DNA of 36,438 nucleotides from positions 1-36,438 of the forward strand of contig CALXZG010000012.1 of assembly GCA_944393195.1 (NCBI GenBank), read 5' to 3'. This stretch comes from an uncultured Alphaproteobacteria bacterium. Its GTDB lineage: Bacteria; Pseudomonadota; Alphaproteobacteria; CAAHEQ01; UBA3637. The notes beneath the pieces were generated by a model. That model did not search any database, was not told the origin of the DNA, and was given only the letters and a program-made list of their open reading frames with translations. The position numbers and the translations under genes were made by a program. Of the stretch, positions 17,368-24,501 are shown in pieces. Position 1 is the first letter of the stretch. Every line of letters starts with the position of its first letter.

Positions 17368-17985
17368 ATGAAACCGAATCAAAAGGGTCGTTATAACGGA
17401 CGGTATAACAATAACACAAACCGCGGGAGCAGGCCGCAGGTTATTTTCAGAAATACATCATTGGAAAGTACGGGGCCTTGCGGAAAGTTGCGGGGGACAG
17501 CTTTGCAGTTATTTGAAAAATATCAGGCGGCGGCAAAGGATGCTTTGATTCAAAATGATGATATTTTGGCGGAAACGTGTTTGCAGTATGCCGATCATTA
17601 TATGCACTTACAAAATATTGCCATTGCTAATGAACAGGCGTTTCGGCCGCAGGGAATGCAGGGCGGAAGTGTATCCCATCGACCTGTGTATGATGCCGTC
17701 GGCGGAAATGTATCGGCCGGCAGTAGCGGTGAGATGAATCACGCGGAACGGGTGGAACCGGCAGATGGTGTTCGCGGCGAAACCGTTGAAGCAGAACGGG
17801 ATGTTTGTGATATTGACATACCGTCGGACGGTGCGTTAAAAGTATTAGATTTATCGGTACCGGTTGCCGATATGGCAGCGAATCATCAAGGGAATGCCGA
17901 ACGGTCGGTTCAGCCGGCACATCGGCGACGCGGACGGCCGGCGCGGGATAAAAAGGCTATCGAAAATACGGTTTCGGAAGAATAA
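17368..17985 (+). CDS. DUF4167 domain protein
   Basis: The 205-residue protein begins with a basic Asn/Gly/Arg-rich stretch (MKPNQKGRYNGRYNNN). The DUF4167 core follows: GKLRGTALQLFEKYQAAAKD and then ETCLQYADHYMHLQNIA (about residues 30-90). The rest is acidic and probably disordered. It ends in an AT-hook-like basic patch, HRRRGRPARDKK (about residues 185-196), which suggests nucleic acid binding. DUF4167 is widespread in alphaproteobacteria but has no firmly assigned role. The ATG at 17368 is chosen for the AGAGGG just upstream and the family start; a longer frame back to a TTG at 17323 is unlikely. Confidence 0.88.
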   Translation: MKPNQKGRYNGRYNNNTNRGSRPQVIFRNTSLESTGPCGKLRGTALQLFEKYQAAAKDALIQNDDILAETCLQYADHYMHLQNIAIANEQAFRPQGMQGGSVSHRPVYDAVGGNVSAGSSGEMNHAERVEPADGVRGETVEAERDVCDIDIPSDGALKVLDLSVPVADMAANHQGNAERSVQPAHRRRGRPARDKKAIENTVSEE

Positions 17986-18134
17986 TCCAAAGCAGTGTAT
18001 CCGTTATCCAAGAACAAAGAGTTTGTCGGATAGCGATTAAGAAATTCCCGATCAGGTCGGGGATGGCAGGAACCATAACATGCTCGGGGATGATTACTTT
18101 ATACAAAAAGAAAAGTAAAATAGGGAAGGGTTGA

Positions 18135-18569
18135 TTAAACGATTTCGATAATCACGAAAGCTTGGGCAAAAGTATCGTCGGCCAGACTAAGATGGATCCG
18201 AATATCGGGTTGATCATCCGAAGCAGATTGGACGGAAGTGGTTTGCATATGTTGGTGTGCCAGTGCGCGCAATGTTTGGGCGGCGGTACCGGACAGTTGT
18301 ACTGTCGGGGCACCGTTGGGGGCGGACAGGATTTCAATATCCTGCCAATGTGCAGCGGCACCTATGCCGGTTCCGAGGGCTTTGGCAACGGCTTCTTTGG
18401 CGGCAAACCGTTTTGCGTAAAAAGCGACCTGTCGCATCGGGGAAAGAGTTGCCGCAAAAGTGCGTTCGGTCGGAGTGAAAATTTTGTTTGGGAAAGATTC
18501 CCCTTGTCGATTGAGTAAGGATTCAATGCGATGAATGGCGATGATATCCGTTCCGATACCGATAATCAT
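18135..18569 (-). CDS. acpS: Holo-[acyl-carrier-protein] synthase
   Basis: AcpS transfers 4'-phosphopantetheine from coenzyme A to the serine of acyl carrier protein, switching on fatty acid synthesis. The 144 residues fit the family. GIGTDIIAIHRIE at the N-terminus carries the metal-binding Asp (about residue 8). RFAAKEAVAKALGTGI (about residues 54-69) carries the second acidic ligand Glu and the CoA-binding loop. The C-terminal FAQAFVIIEIV strand is typical. It starts 1 nt after the rsh stop, so the two are translationally coupled. The rsh-acpS order is common in alphaproteobacteria. Confidence 0.95.
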   Translation of the reverse strand: MIIGIGTDIIAIHRIESLLNRQGESFPNKIFTPTERTFAATLSPMRQVAFYAKRFAAKEAVAKALGTGIGAAAHWQDIEILSAPNGAPTVQLSGTAAQTLRALAHQHMQTTSVQSASDDQPDIRIHLSLADDTFAQAFVIIEIV

Positions 18570-18570
18570 G

Positions 18571-20730
18571 TCAGCCGGCCTTTGTCCGAGAAACAGTAGC
18601 GATTTCGTCTGCCGAGCGTAATGCTTGCAAAATCGTATCTAAATGATCGCTGTCACGCACGTTAATATCCAGAATAATATCGATCCAGCCACCACTGCGT
18701 CGCAGGGTGCTAAGGCTGGAAACAGATGCGTTTTGTTGCGAAAGAATCGTCATCAGAGCGGGCATGGAAGCCGGTTTATCCGTTAAGACGACTTTAATCC
18801 GAACGGGGAGGGTTTTGTCTTGTAATAATTGGCGGTTCCAATCGATATCCAGCCAGCGTTCCGGTTCTTCGGCAAAACGTTCCAGAACGGGGCAATCCTG
18901 TGTGTGAATTGTGACACCTTTACCGGTAGTGATAATACCGGTAATTTTATCGCCCGGTACCGGGTGGCAACATTTGGCAAAACTGTATGACAAGCCGGGG
19001 AACAAGCCGGTAATGGGCATGTTGGCCGATGTTGTGGCCATAGTCGGTGCTTTGTCGGGCGATTTCCGGAACAAAGACATTGTTTTTTGGTACAATGACA
19101 TTTTGATTTCCGGATGAATTTGATGAAATAAATCCGTCGCGGACAGTAATCCTTCCCCGGTTGCGGCCAATAAATCTTCGATTGATTTTTGTTTATATTG
19201 TGCCTGTACGGTGGTCAAATCTTTATCCGTAAAGGTCATATTATATTCTTTGGCTGCGGTATTCAGCAGGGTTCGGCCGGCTTCAATCAATTGTTGCCGC
19301 CGTTGTGCGCGCAGAAAACGACGAATGGCGGCTTTGGCCTTAGCCGTGACGGCAATACGTTCCCATTCGGCTGACGGAGTTTGATTTTTAGCCGTCAGGA
19401 TATCGACCTGATCCCCGTTATGGAGGATCGTTCGCAGCGGACTAATCTTCCCGTTGATTTTAACACCGACGCAGGTATCGCCAACCCCCGAATGGACGGC
19501 ATAGGCAAAGTCGATGGGAGTGGCACCTTTGGGTAGGGTAATCAGGTCGCCTTTGGGAGAAAAGCAAAAGACCTGATCCTGATACATGGCGATTTTGGTG
19601 TGTTCCAAAAATTCGTTCGGATCGGAGGAGTGGTTTAATAATTCGAGTAAATCACGCAACCAGCGATATTGTGTTCCTTCGCGATGGACACCTTGTTTAT
19701 ATTCCCAATGAGCGGCCACGCCGAGTTCGGCAATCTGATGCATTTCTTTGGTTCGGATTTGCAATTCAATCCGGCGACCGAGCGGGCCGATCACGCCGGT
19801 ATGAATGGATTGATAGCCGTTTTGTTTCGGAGTGGAAATGTAATCTTTGTATCGGCCCGGAATCATGGGATATTTAGTGTGCATGATACCGAGGACCTGA
19901 TAACATTCGGCAATGTTGTCAACCACGACACGGAACGCCATGATGTCAAAAACCTGTTCCATGGTGATGTTTTTGTTTTGCATTTTACGCCAAATGGAAT
20001 AGGGGCGTTTTTGTCGACCGGTAACGTCGGCGACAATATGATTGTCGGCCAAATCCTGTTTCAGCGCTTCAATGACTTCTGTCGTTTCCTTGCCGCCTTT
20101 TTTGACCAAAAAAGACAGACGGGCCGTAATGCTTTCATAGGCTTCGGGATGCAAAGTTTGAAAGGCTAAATCTTCCATTTCATCTTTCAGGCTTTGCATC
20201 CCGATCCGTTCGGCCAACGGGACGTAAATTTCCATGGTTTCTTTGGCAATTCGTTGCCGCTTTTCCGGTTTTTTACAACAATACAGTGTCCGCATATTAT
20301 GCAGGCGATCCGCCAGTTTTAATAATAAAACGCGGATATCCGTACTAATCGCCAGAACTAATTTTTGGAAATTTTCTGCCTGCTTGGATGCTTCGGAATG
20401 AATTTGAACTTTGGATAATTTGGTAACACCTTCGACCAGATTGGCAACGTCTTCACCGAATAATTCTTTGATGTCCGCGTAAGAAGCCGGGGTGTCTTCC
20501 ACCGTATCGTGCAACAGGGCGGTAATGATGGTTGCCGCGTCCAGACGATATTCCGTCAAAATGCTGGCGACGGCAATCGGGTGTGTGAAATAAGCCTCAC
20601 CCGACTCCCGTTTTTGACCGCTGTGCATTTTCATGGCAAAAATGTAAGCGCGGTTGAGGGCTTCTTCATCCGCATTCGGATCGTACGATTTTACGCGTTC
20701 CACTAATTCATATTGGCGCATAAAAGTCAT
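18571..20730 (-). CDS. rsh: Bifunctional (p)ppGpp synthetase/hydrolase (Rel/SpoT homologue)
   Basis: The enzyme makes and degrades the alarmone (p)ppGpp. The 719 residues show the full long-RSH layout. The HD hydrolase domain (about residues 25-180) has HDTVEDT at 74-80. The synthetase domain (about 235-345) has GRYKDYISTPKQNGYQSIHT. A TGS domain lies at about 388-445, a Cys/His-containing conserved region (FAKCCHPVPGD) near 605, and an ACT domain at the C-terminus. The RxKD motif (R293-D296) is the type found in bifunctional enzymes, not the ExDD of RelA, and the intact HD agrees. ATG 20730 is preceded by GGGGG. It lies 30 nt after rpoZ and 1 nt before acpS. Confidence 0.96.
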   Translation of the reverse strand: MTFMRQYELVERVKSYDPNADEEALNRAYIFAMKMHSGQKRESGEAYFTHPIAVASILTEYRLDAATIITALLHDTVEDTPASYADIKELFGEDVANLVEGVTKLSKVQIHSEASKQAENFQKLVLAISTDIRVLLLKLADRLHNMRTLYCCKKPEKRQRIAKETMEIYVPLAERIGMQSLKDEMEDLAFQTLHPEAYESITARLSFLVKKGGKETTEVIEALKQDLADNHIVADVTGRQKRPYSIWRKMQNKNITMEQVFDIMAFRVVVDNIAECYQVLGIMHTKYPMIPGRYKDYISTPKQNGYQSIHTGVIGPLGRRIELQIRTKEMHQIAELGVAAHWEYKQGVHREGTQYRWLRDLLELLNHSSDPNEFLEHTKIAMYQDQVFCFSPKGDLITLPKGATPIDFAYAVHSGVGDTCVGVKINGKISPLRTILHNGDQVDILTAKNQTPSAEWERIAVTAKAKAAIRRFLRAQRRQQLIEAGRTLLNTAAKEYNMTFTDKDLTTVQAQYKQKSIEDLLAATGEGLLSATDLFHQIHPEIKMSLYQKTMSLFRKSPDKAPTMATTSANMPITGLFPGLSYSFAKCCHPVPGDKITGIITTGKGVTIHTQDCPVLERFAEEPERWLDIDWNRQLLQDKTLPVRIKVVLTDKPASMPALMTILSQQNASVSSLSTLRRSGGWIDIILDINVRDSDHLDTILQALRSADEIATVSRTKAG

Positions 20731-20760
20731 GATTGCCCCCTGAAGCGTGAAATGGTCGGA

Positions 20761-21126
20761 TTATGCTTCCGTTACGTCGTCGACAACTTGGAAAGCGTCG
20801 GATTCAACAAATTCCGTATCGGCATATAAAGTTGCTTCACCATTGATTTCCGCTTCAACCTCTTTAATTTCGGCGGCATCGGCAATCCCTTCGGTAGCTT
20901 TGGCATATTTTTGCATACCGGCAATAACGCTATCGCGAACTTGGTTCAGGTCGATAGTATCTTCTTCGATTTCACGCAGGGCAACGACCGTATTTTTGTC
21001 GTTATCGCGATCAACCGTTAATGTTGCCCCGGAGCCGAGGGCTTTTGCCCGACCGGAGGCCAACAGAATCAAATCAAAGCGATTGGGGATTTTTTTGACG
21101 CAGTCTTCAACAGTTACACGAGCCAT
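20761..21126 (-). CDS. rpoZ: DNA-directed RNA polymerase subunit omega
   Basis: Omega helps assemble beta' and in many bacteria is part of the ppGpp site on polymerase. The 121-residue protein has the conserved core [30 protein letters not shown] and [16 protein letters not shown] long acidic C-terminal extension (about residues 70-121) is typical of alphaproteobacteria. AAGGA precedes the ATG. It is the first gene of rpoZ-rsh-acpS, which places a ppGpp-responsive polymerase subunit beside the ppGpp enzyme. Confidence 0.96.
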   Translation of the reverse strand: MARVTVEDCVKKIPNRFDLILLASGRAKALGSGATLTVDRDNDKNTVVALREIEEDTIDLNQVRDSVIAGMQKYAKATEGIADAAEIKEVEAEINGEATLYADTEFVESDAFQVVDDVTEA

Positions 21127-21170
21127 TTTTATTCCTTTCTGAAGTATTATTTTTGATGACTAATGAAAAA

Positions 21171-21199
21171 ACTATACACCGTTCCGATTGAAAAATCAA
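21171..21199 (-). promoter_or_regulatory. Promoter of the rpoZ-rsh-acpS operon
   Basis: On the minus strand TTGATT (21199-21194) is followed after 17 nt by TATAGT (21176-21171). The leader to the rpoZ ATG is about 40 nt. The surrounding DNA is AT-rich and is shared with the divergent rpe promoter. Confidence 0.65.
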
Positions 21200-21268
21200 G
21201 ATTTATTTTATAATATTTTGAAAAATAAGGATGTATTTTGAAATTCGGGAAAGAAAACGGCAAGCAAC

Positions 21269-21297
21269 TTGATTTTTCGGATTTTTTCAGATAGTAT
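21269..21297 (+). promoter_or_regulatory. Probable promoter of rpe-phoB
   Basis: TTGATT (21269-21274) is followed after 17 nt by TAGTAT (21292-21297), ending 19 nt before the rpe ATG. The -10 is imperfect, so this is a moderate call. Confidence 0.45.
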
Positions 21298-21316
21298 CAA
21301 GCATAAAGGAGAGAAA

Positions 21317-21961
21317 ATGGTTCTGGTTGCACCGAGTATTTTGTCAGCGGATTTTGCCCGATTGGGGCAAGAGGTTCGCGCTTTGGAAAAAGCAGGGGCC
21401 GATTTGATTCATATTGACGTGATGGATGGGCATTTTGTTCCGAATTTGACATTCGGGGCGGGGGTGGTTCGGGACATCCGGCCGTGTACGGATTTACCGT
21501 TTGACGTTCATTTAATGATGACAAATCCGGCCGATTTCATTCCGGCTTTTGCGGCGGCAGGGGCCGACTGTATTACGGTTCATTTGGAATGCGGTCAGAA
21601 TATGGCCGATTTAATTGCTTTGATTAAAAAAGAGGGGAAACGGGTTGGTATTTCCGTGCGGCCCGGAACAAAGATGTCGGATCTGATACCGTGGTTGCCG
21701 ATGATTGATTTGGTGTTGGTCATGGCGGTTGAACCGGGATTTGGCGGACAGGCATTTCAACAGGAAGCCATTGCGCGGATTGCGACCTTAAAAGAACTAA
21801 TCGGGCGGAAACCGGTACAGATATCGGTTGATGGTGGTATTAATGACGTAACGGCACCGGCATGTGTGTTGGCGGGGGCGGATATTTTGGTGGCCGGCAG
21901 TTATATTTTAGGGCATAAACCGTATGCGCGGGCTATTGCGGCTTTGAAAGGAAAAGCATGA
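21317..21961 (+). CDS. rpe: Ribulose-phosphate 3-epimerase
   Basis: Rpe interconverts ribulose 5-phosphate and xylulose 5-phosphate in the pentose phosphate pathway; xylulose 5-phosphate is a substrate of the transketolase encoded 2.5 kb downstream. The 214-residue protein is a TIM barrel. Its metal-binding and catalytic residues are all present: H32 and D34 in IHIDVMDGHFVPN, H65 in FDVHLMM, and D172 in SVDGGIN. The phosphate-binding VAGSYI loop follows. ATG 21317 is supported by AAGGAG and the canonical start VLVAPSILSADF. Its stop overlaps the phoB start as ATGA. Confidence 0.97.
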   Translation: MVLVAPSILSADFARLGQEVRALEKAGADLIHIDVMDGHFVPNLTFGAGVVRDIRPCTDLPFDVHLMMTNPADFIPAFAAAGADCITVHLECGQNMADLIALIKKEGKRVGISVRPGTKMSDLIPWLPMIDLVLVMAVEPGFGGQAFQQEAIARIATLKELIGRKPVQISVDGGINDVTAPACVLAGADILVAGSYILGHKPYARAIAALKGKA

Positions 21962-22665
21962 CAAAGATATTAATTGTGGAAGATGAAGCCGGTTTGGTGA
22001 CTCTGTTAAAATACAACTTGGAAAAACAGGGGTATGAAACGGCGGTTGTGATGGATGGGAAAGAAGTCATGACGACGGCTTTGATGGAAAAGCCGGATTT
22101 GATTTTGTTGGATTGGATGTTGCCGAGTGTTCCGGGGATTGATTTGTGTCGGGATATTCGGAAAACGTATGAATTACGCAATGTGCCGATCATTATGTTG
22201 ACGGCGCGCGGGGATGAAGCGGATAAAGTGAAGGGATTGTCTTTCGGGGCGGATGATTACATGACTAAGCCGTTTTCGGTGCCGGAACTGATGGCGCGAA
22301 TCGGGGCTTTGTTACGACGGGTACAGCCGGTTCAGCCTCAGGAAAATTTGGTGTTCGGTGATATTGTGATGGACTTTGCCAAGCGGCGTGTGACGCGTGG
22401 GGATCGGGCGGTTCACCTTGGGCCGACGGAGTTTCGGTTATTGCAATTTTTGATGGAAAAGCCGGGAGATGTTTTGTCACGCGAGGCTTTGTTGAAATCG
22501 GTTTGGGGCGGATCGATTCATGTGGAGTTGCGAACGGTGGATGTGCATATTCGGCGGTTGCGGCGTGCGTTAAATGACGGCGGGGAAGCGGATGTCATTC
22601 GAACCGTGCGTTCGGCGGGATACGCCTTGGATTTAAATGCGTGTGAGGATGAAGATGAGGTTTAA
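21958..22665 (+). CDS. phoB: Two-component response regulator, OmpR/PhoB family (probable PhoB)
   Basis: The 235-residue protein has an N-terminal receiver domain with the acidic pair E8/D9, phospho-acceptor D52 in LLDWMLPSVPGID, T82 and K104 (DDYMTKPF). The C-terminal winged-helix DNA-binding domain (about residues 130-228) includes HLGPTEFRLLQFLMEKPGDV and RTVDVHIRRLRRALN. The DWMLPxxPGID signature is typical of PhoB, the phosphate-starvation activator, though other OmpR-family roles are possible. It overlaps rpe by 4 nt, so its expression is probably coupled to a carbon-metabolism gene. The likely kinase partner, phoR, lies about 5 kb away on the other strand. Confidence 0.85.
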   Translation: MTKILIVEDEAGLVTLLKYNLEKQGYETAVVMDGKEVMTTALMEKPDLILLDWMLPSVPGIDLCRDIRKTYELRNVPIIMLTARGDEADKVKGLSFGADDYMTKPFSVPELMARIGALLRRVQPVQPQENLVFGDIVMDFAKRRVTRGDRAVHLGPTEFRLLQFLMEKPGDVLSREALLKSVWGGSIHVELRTVDVHIRRLRRALNDGGEADVIRTVRSAGYALDLNACEDEDEV

Positions 22666-22705
22666 TCCGTCGGTCGGGTTGTGGTCGCGGTCGGTTTAAA
22701 TCGGG

Positions 22706-23164
22706 TTAATCTTTTTTTCTTTTTTGTTGAAAAAAACGGGTCATCAGTAAACCGCATTCATCGGCATGAAAGCCGCCGTGGACGGTTATTTTATGGTGTG
22801 TTTGGGGATGGGTAAAAACGCAGGGACCCTGTTCAACGGCACCGGTTTTAGGATCATAAGCCCCGAAATATAGTGCGTCCAATCGCGCCCAGGCGATGGC
22901 ACCGGCGCACATCGTGCATGGTTCCAGTGTGACGAATAGGGAATAACCGGTTAACCGTTTTTGTCGTGTCGTGGCGCAGGCCGCATGAATGGCCAGAATT
23001 TCGGCATGAGCCAGCGGGCTTTGGTATTCTTCCGTTCGATTGCGTTCGGCCGCGATGATTTCCCCCGTGGAAGTATTGAAAACAACGGCTCCGACAGGGA
23101 CTTCGTCGGCGGCAAAGGCCTCTTGGGCCAGGGCAAAAGCAGTTTTAAAAATCATATCGTTCAT
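22706..23164 (-). CDS. tadA: tRNA-specific adenosine deaminase TadA
   Basis: TadA converts the wobble A34 of tRNA-Arg(ACG) to inosine and is essential in most bacteria. The 152-residue protein has the zinc-dependent deaminase motifs H53-A-E55 (LAHAEILAIH) and PCTMCAGAI with C83 and C86; E55 is the proton shuttle. The ATG at 23164 is chosen because AAGGA lies about 11 nt upstream and the N-terminus then matches the family length. The longer frame to 23200 is rejected because it crosses the likely promoter. It is divergent from rluB and convergent with phoB. Confidence 0.94.
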   Translation of the reverse strand: MNDMIFKTAFALAQEAFAADEVPVGAVVFNTSTGEIIAAERNRTEEYQSPLAHAEILAIHAACATTRQKRLTGYSLFVTLEPCTMCAGAIAWARLDALYFGAYDPKTGAVEQGPCVFTHPQTHHKITVHGGFHADECGLLMTRFFQQKRKKD

Positions 23165-23191
23165 CTTTTTTCTTTCCTTTTTGTCGGATTG

Positions 23192-23201
23192 TGCTATCAT
23201 A
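23192..23201. promoter_or_regulatory. Overlapping divergent -10 elements (tadA / rluB)
   Basis: On the plus strand TGC plus TATCAT (23192-23200) is an extended -10. On the minus strand TATGAT (23201-23196) uses the same bases. The shared TATCATA is nearly its own complement. No good -35 is seen either way. Predicted starts are near 23207 (plus, at the rluB ATG) and near 23189 (minus, 25 nt before the tadA ATG). Confidence 0.6.
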
Positions 23202-23206
23202 CACCA

Positions 23207-23929
23207 ATGACGACAGAAAAGAAAGAGCGAATTGCAAAAGTAATGGCGGCGGCGGGATTATGTTCGCGTCGGGAGGCCGAACGTTGGATTGCGGCGGGGC
23301 GTGTGTGTGTCAATGGAGCGGTGTTGACAACGCCGGCCTGTACGGTTGGGACAACGGATGTTATAACGGTTGACGGAAAGGCTTTGGGCGGGCGGCAGGA
23401 ACGTCGGTTATGGTGTTATCATAAACCGGCAGGGTTAATGACGACGCATCGGGATCCGCAGGGGCGACCGACCGTGTTTGAAAAATTGCCGGCTTATTTA
23501 CCGCGGGTGATTTCCGTCGGGCGATTGGATTTTAATTCGGAAGGGTTATTATTATTAACAACGGACGGGGCTTTGGCGCGGTCTTTGGAATTACCGGCGC
23601 GCGGGTGGAAGCGCAAGTATCGGGTACGGGTACACGGTCGTTTAACACCGGACATGATTGCGCAATTGCAAAAAGGGGTAACGGCAGACGGTGTTCGATA
23701 TGCGCCGTGTGTGGCGGAAGTGGAACGGGAGCAGGGGGCTAACACATGGATTTTAATGACGTTGACCGAAGGGAAAAATCGTGAGATTCGCCGATTGATG
23801 GCGCATTTCGGGTTGGCGGTGACACGATTGATTCGAATATCCTATGGCCCGTTCCAACTCGGGCATTTGGCGGTTGGTGAGGTACGGGAAGTGCCGGCGC
23901 GTATTATGAAGGCTTTCTTATGCGAATAA
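23207..23929 (+). CDS. rluB: 23S rRNA pseudouridine synthase, RluB/RsuA family
   Basis: The 240-residue protein has an N-terminal S4 RNA-binding domain (about residues 5-50, KVMAAAGLCSRREAERWI). The RsuA/RluB catalytic domain has D108 in SVGRLDFNSEGLLLLTTDG and the C-terminal LTEGKNREIRRLMAHFGL motif. Enzymes of this family isomerise a single uridine in rRNA; family resemblance favours RluB (23S), but RluE/F or RsuA specificity cannot be excluded. The ATG at 23207 has no Shine-Dalgarno sequence and lies 7 nt after a -10 box, so the mRNA may be leaderless. An in-frame extension upstream runs through tadA and is rejected. It overlaps rsmD by 10 nt. Confidence 0.92.
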   Translation: MTTEKKERIAKVMAAAGLCSRREAERWIAAGRVCVNGAVLTTPACTVGTTDVITVDGKALGGRQERRLWCYHKPAGLMTTHRDPQGRPTVFEKLPAYLPRVISVGRLDFNSEGLLLLTTDGALARSLELPARGWKRKYRVRVHGRLTPDMIAQLQKGVTADGVRYAPCVAEVEREQGANTWILMTLTEGKNREIRRLMAHFGLAVTRLIRISYGPFQLGHLAVGEVREVPARIMKAFLCE

Positions 23930-24477
23930 TTGCGGGAAAATGGCGCGGAAAAAAGTTAACGGCTCCGGCGGGAACAGGGACGCGACCGACGAGTGATCGT
24001 GCCAAAGAAATGCTGTTTAATATTTTAACAACGCATTTATTAAAGCAGGGTAAAAATTGGGACGGTTTAATTTTGGCCGATGTTTTTGCCGGCTCCGGCG
24101 CAATCGGGGCAGAGGCTTTATCCCGTGGGGCGCAACAGGCTTTGTTTATTGAAAATGACGCGGCGGCGTTGGCCTGTTTACGGCAAAATACGGCGGGGAT
24201 GTCCGGTGCGGTTGTTTTAGCACGGGATGCCACACAGCCGTTGTCGCATGCGCCGGTTGATATTATCTTTATGGATGCCCCTTATGGCAAAGGGCTGTGG
24301 CAGCGGTCTTTGGCGGCGTTGGCTTCGGCCGGATGGATCGATGATCGGACGTTGATTATTATTGAAACGGACCGGGAAGAGGAAGAAACTTTGCCGGAGG
24401 GATGGGGTTTGGAACAACGGCGGTCGGCAGGGCGGAATGTTTTTTTATTTGCGCGGTTGGTGCCGGACGGGCAGTAA
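23920..24477 (+). CDS. rsmD: 16S rRNA (guanine966-N2)-methyltransferase RsmD
   Basis: RsmD methylates G966 of 16S rRNA using S-adenosylmethionine. The 185-residue protein has the family start MRIIAGKWRGKKL, TRPTSDRAKEMLFNIL, the SAM-binding LADVFAGSGAIGAEALSRG (about residues 52-70) and an acidic END after strand 2. The catalytic (D/N)PPY motif reads D119-A-P-Y122, so the first Pro is Ala. The rest of the site looks intact, so activity is still likely. The start lies inside the end of rluB, so two rRNA-modifying enzymes are coupled. Confidence 0.93.
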   Translation: MRIIAGKWRGKKLTAPAGTGTRPTSDRAKEMLFNILTTHLLKQGKNWDGLILADVFAGSGAIGAEALSRGAQQALFIENDAAALACLRQNTAGMSGAVVLARDATQPLSHAPVDIIFMDAPYGKGLWQRSLAALASAGWIDDRTLIIIETDREEEETLPEGWGLEQRRSAGRNVFLFARLVPDGQ

Positions 24478-24501
24478 TCGAATCAGGAAAGGACAAAAAC
24501 G

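Noticed and set aside
17986-18134. Possible terminators between the DUF4167 gene and acpS
   Set aside because: Two weak inverted repeats (about 18002-18035 and 18045-18062) exist, but neither has a T-run, so no terminator is called. The convergent gap is otherwise featureless.
22961-23206. Upstream extension of the pseudouridine synthase through tadA
   Set aside because: It is antisense to the conserved tadA active-site region and crosses the divergent promoter. The family start is MTTEKKERIAKVMAAAG at 23207.
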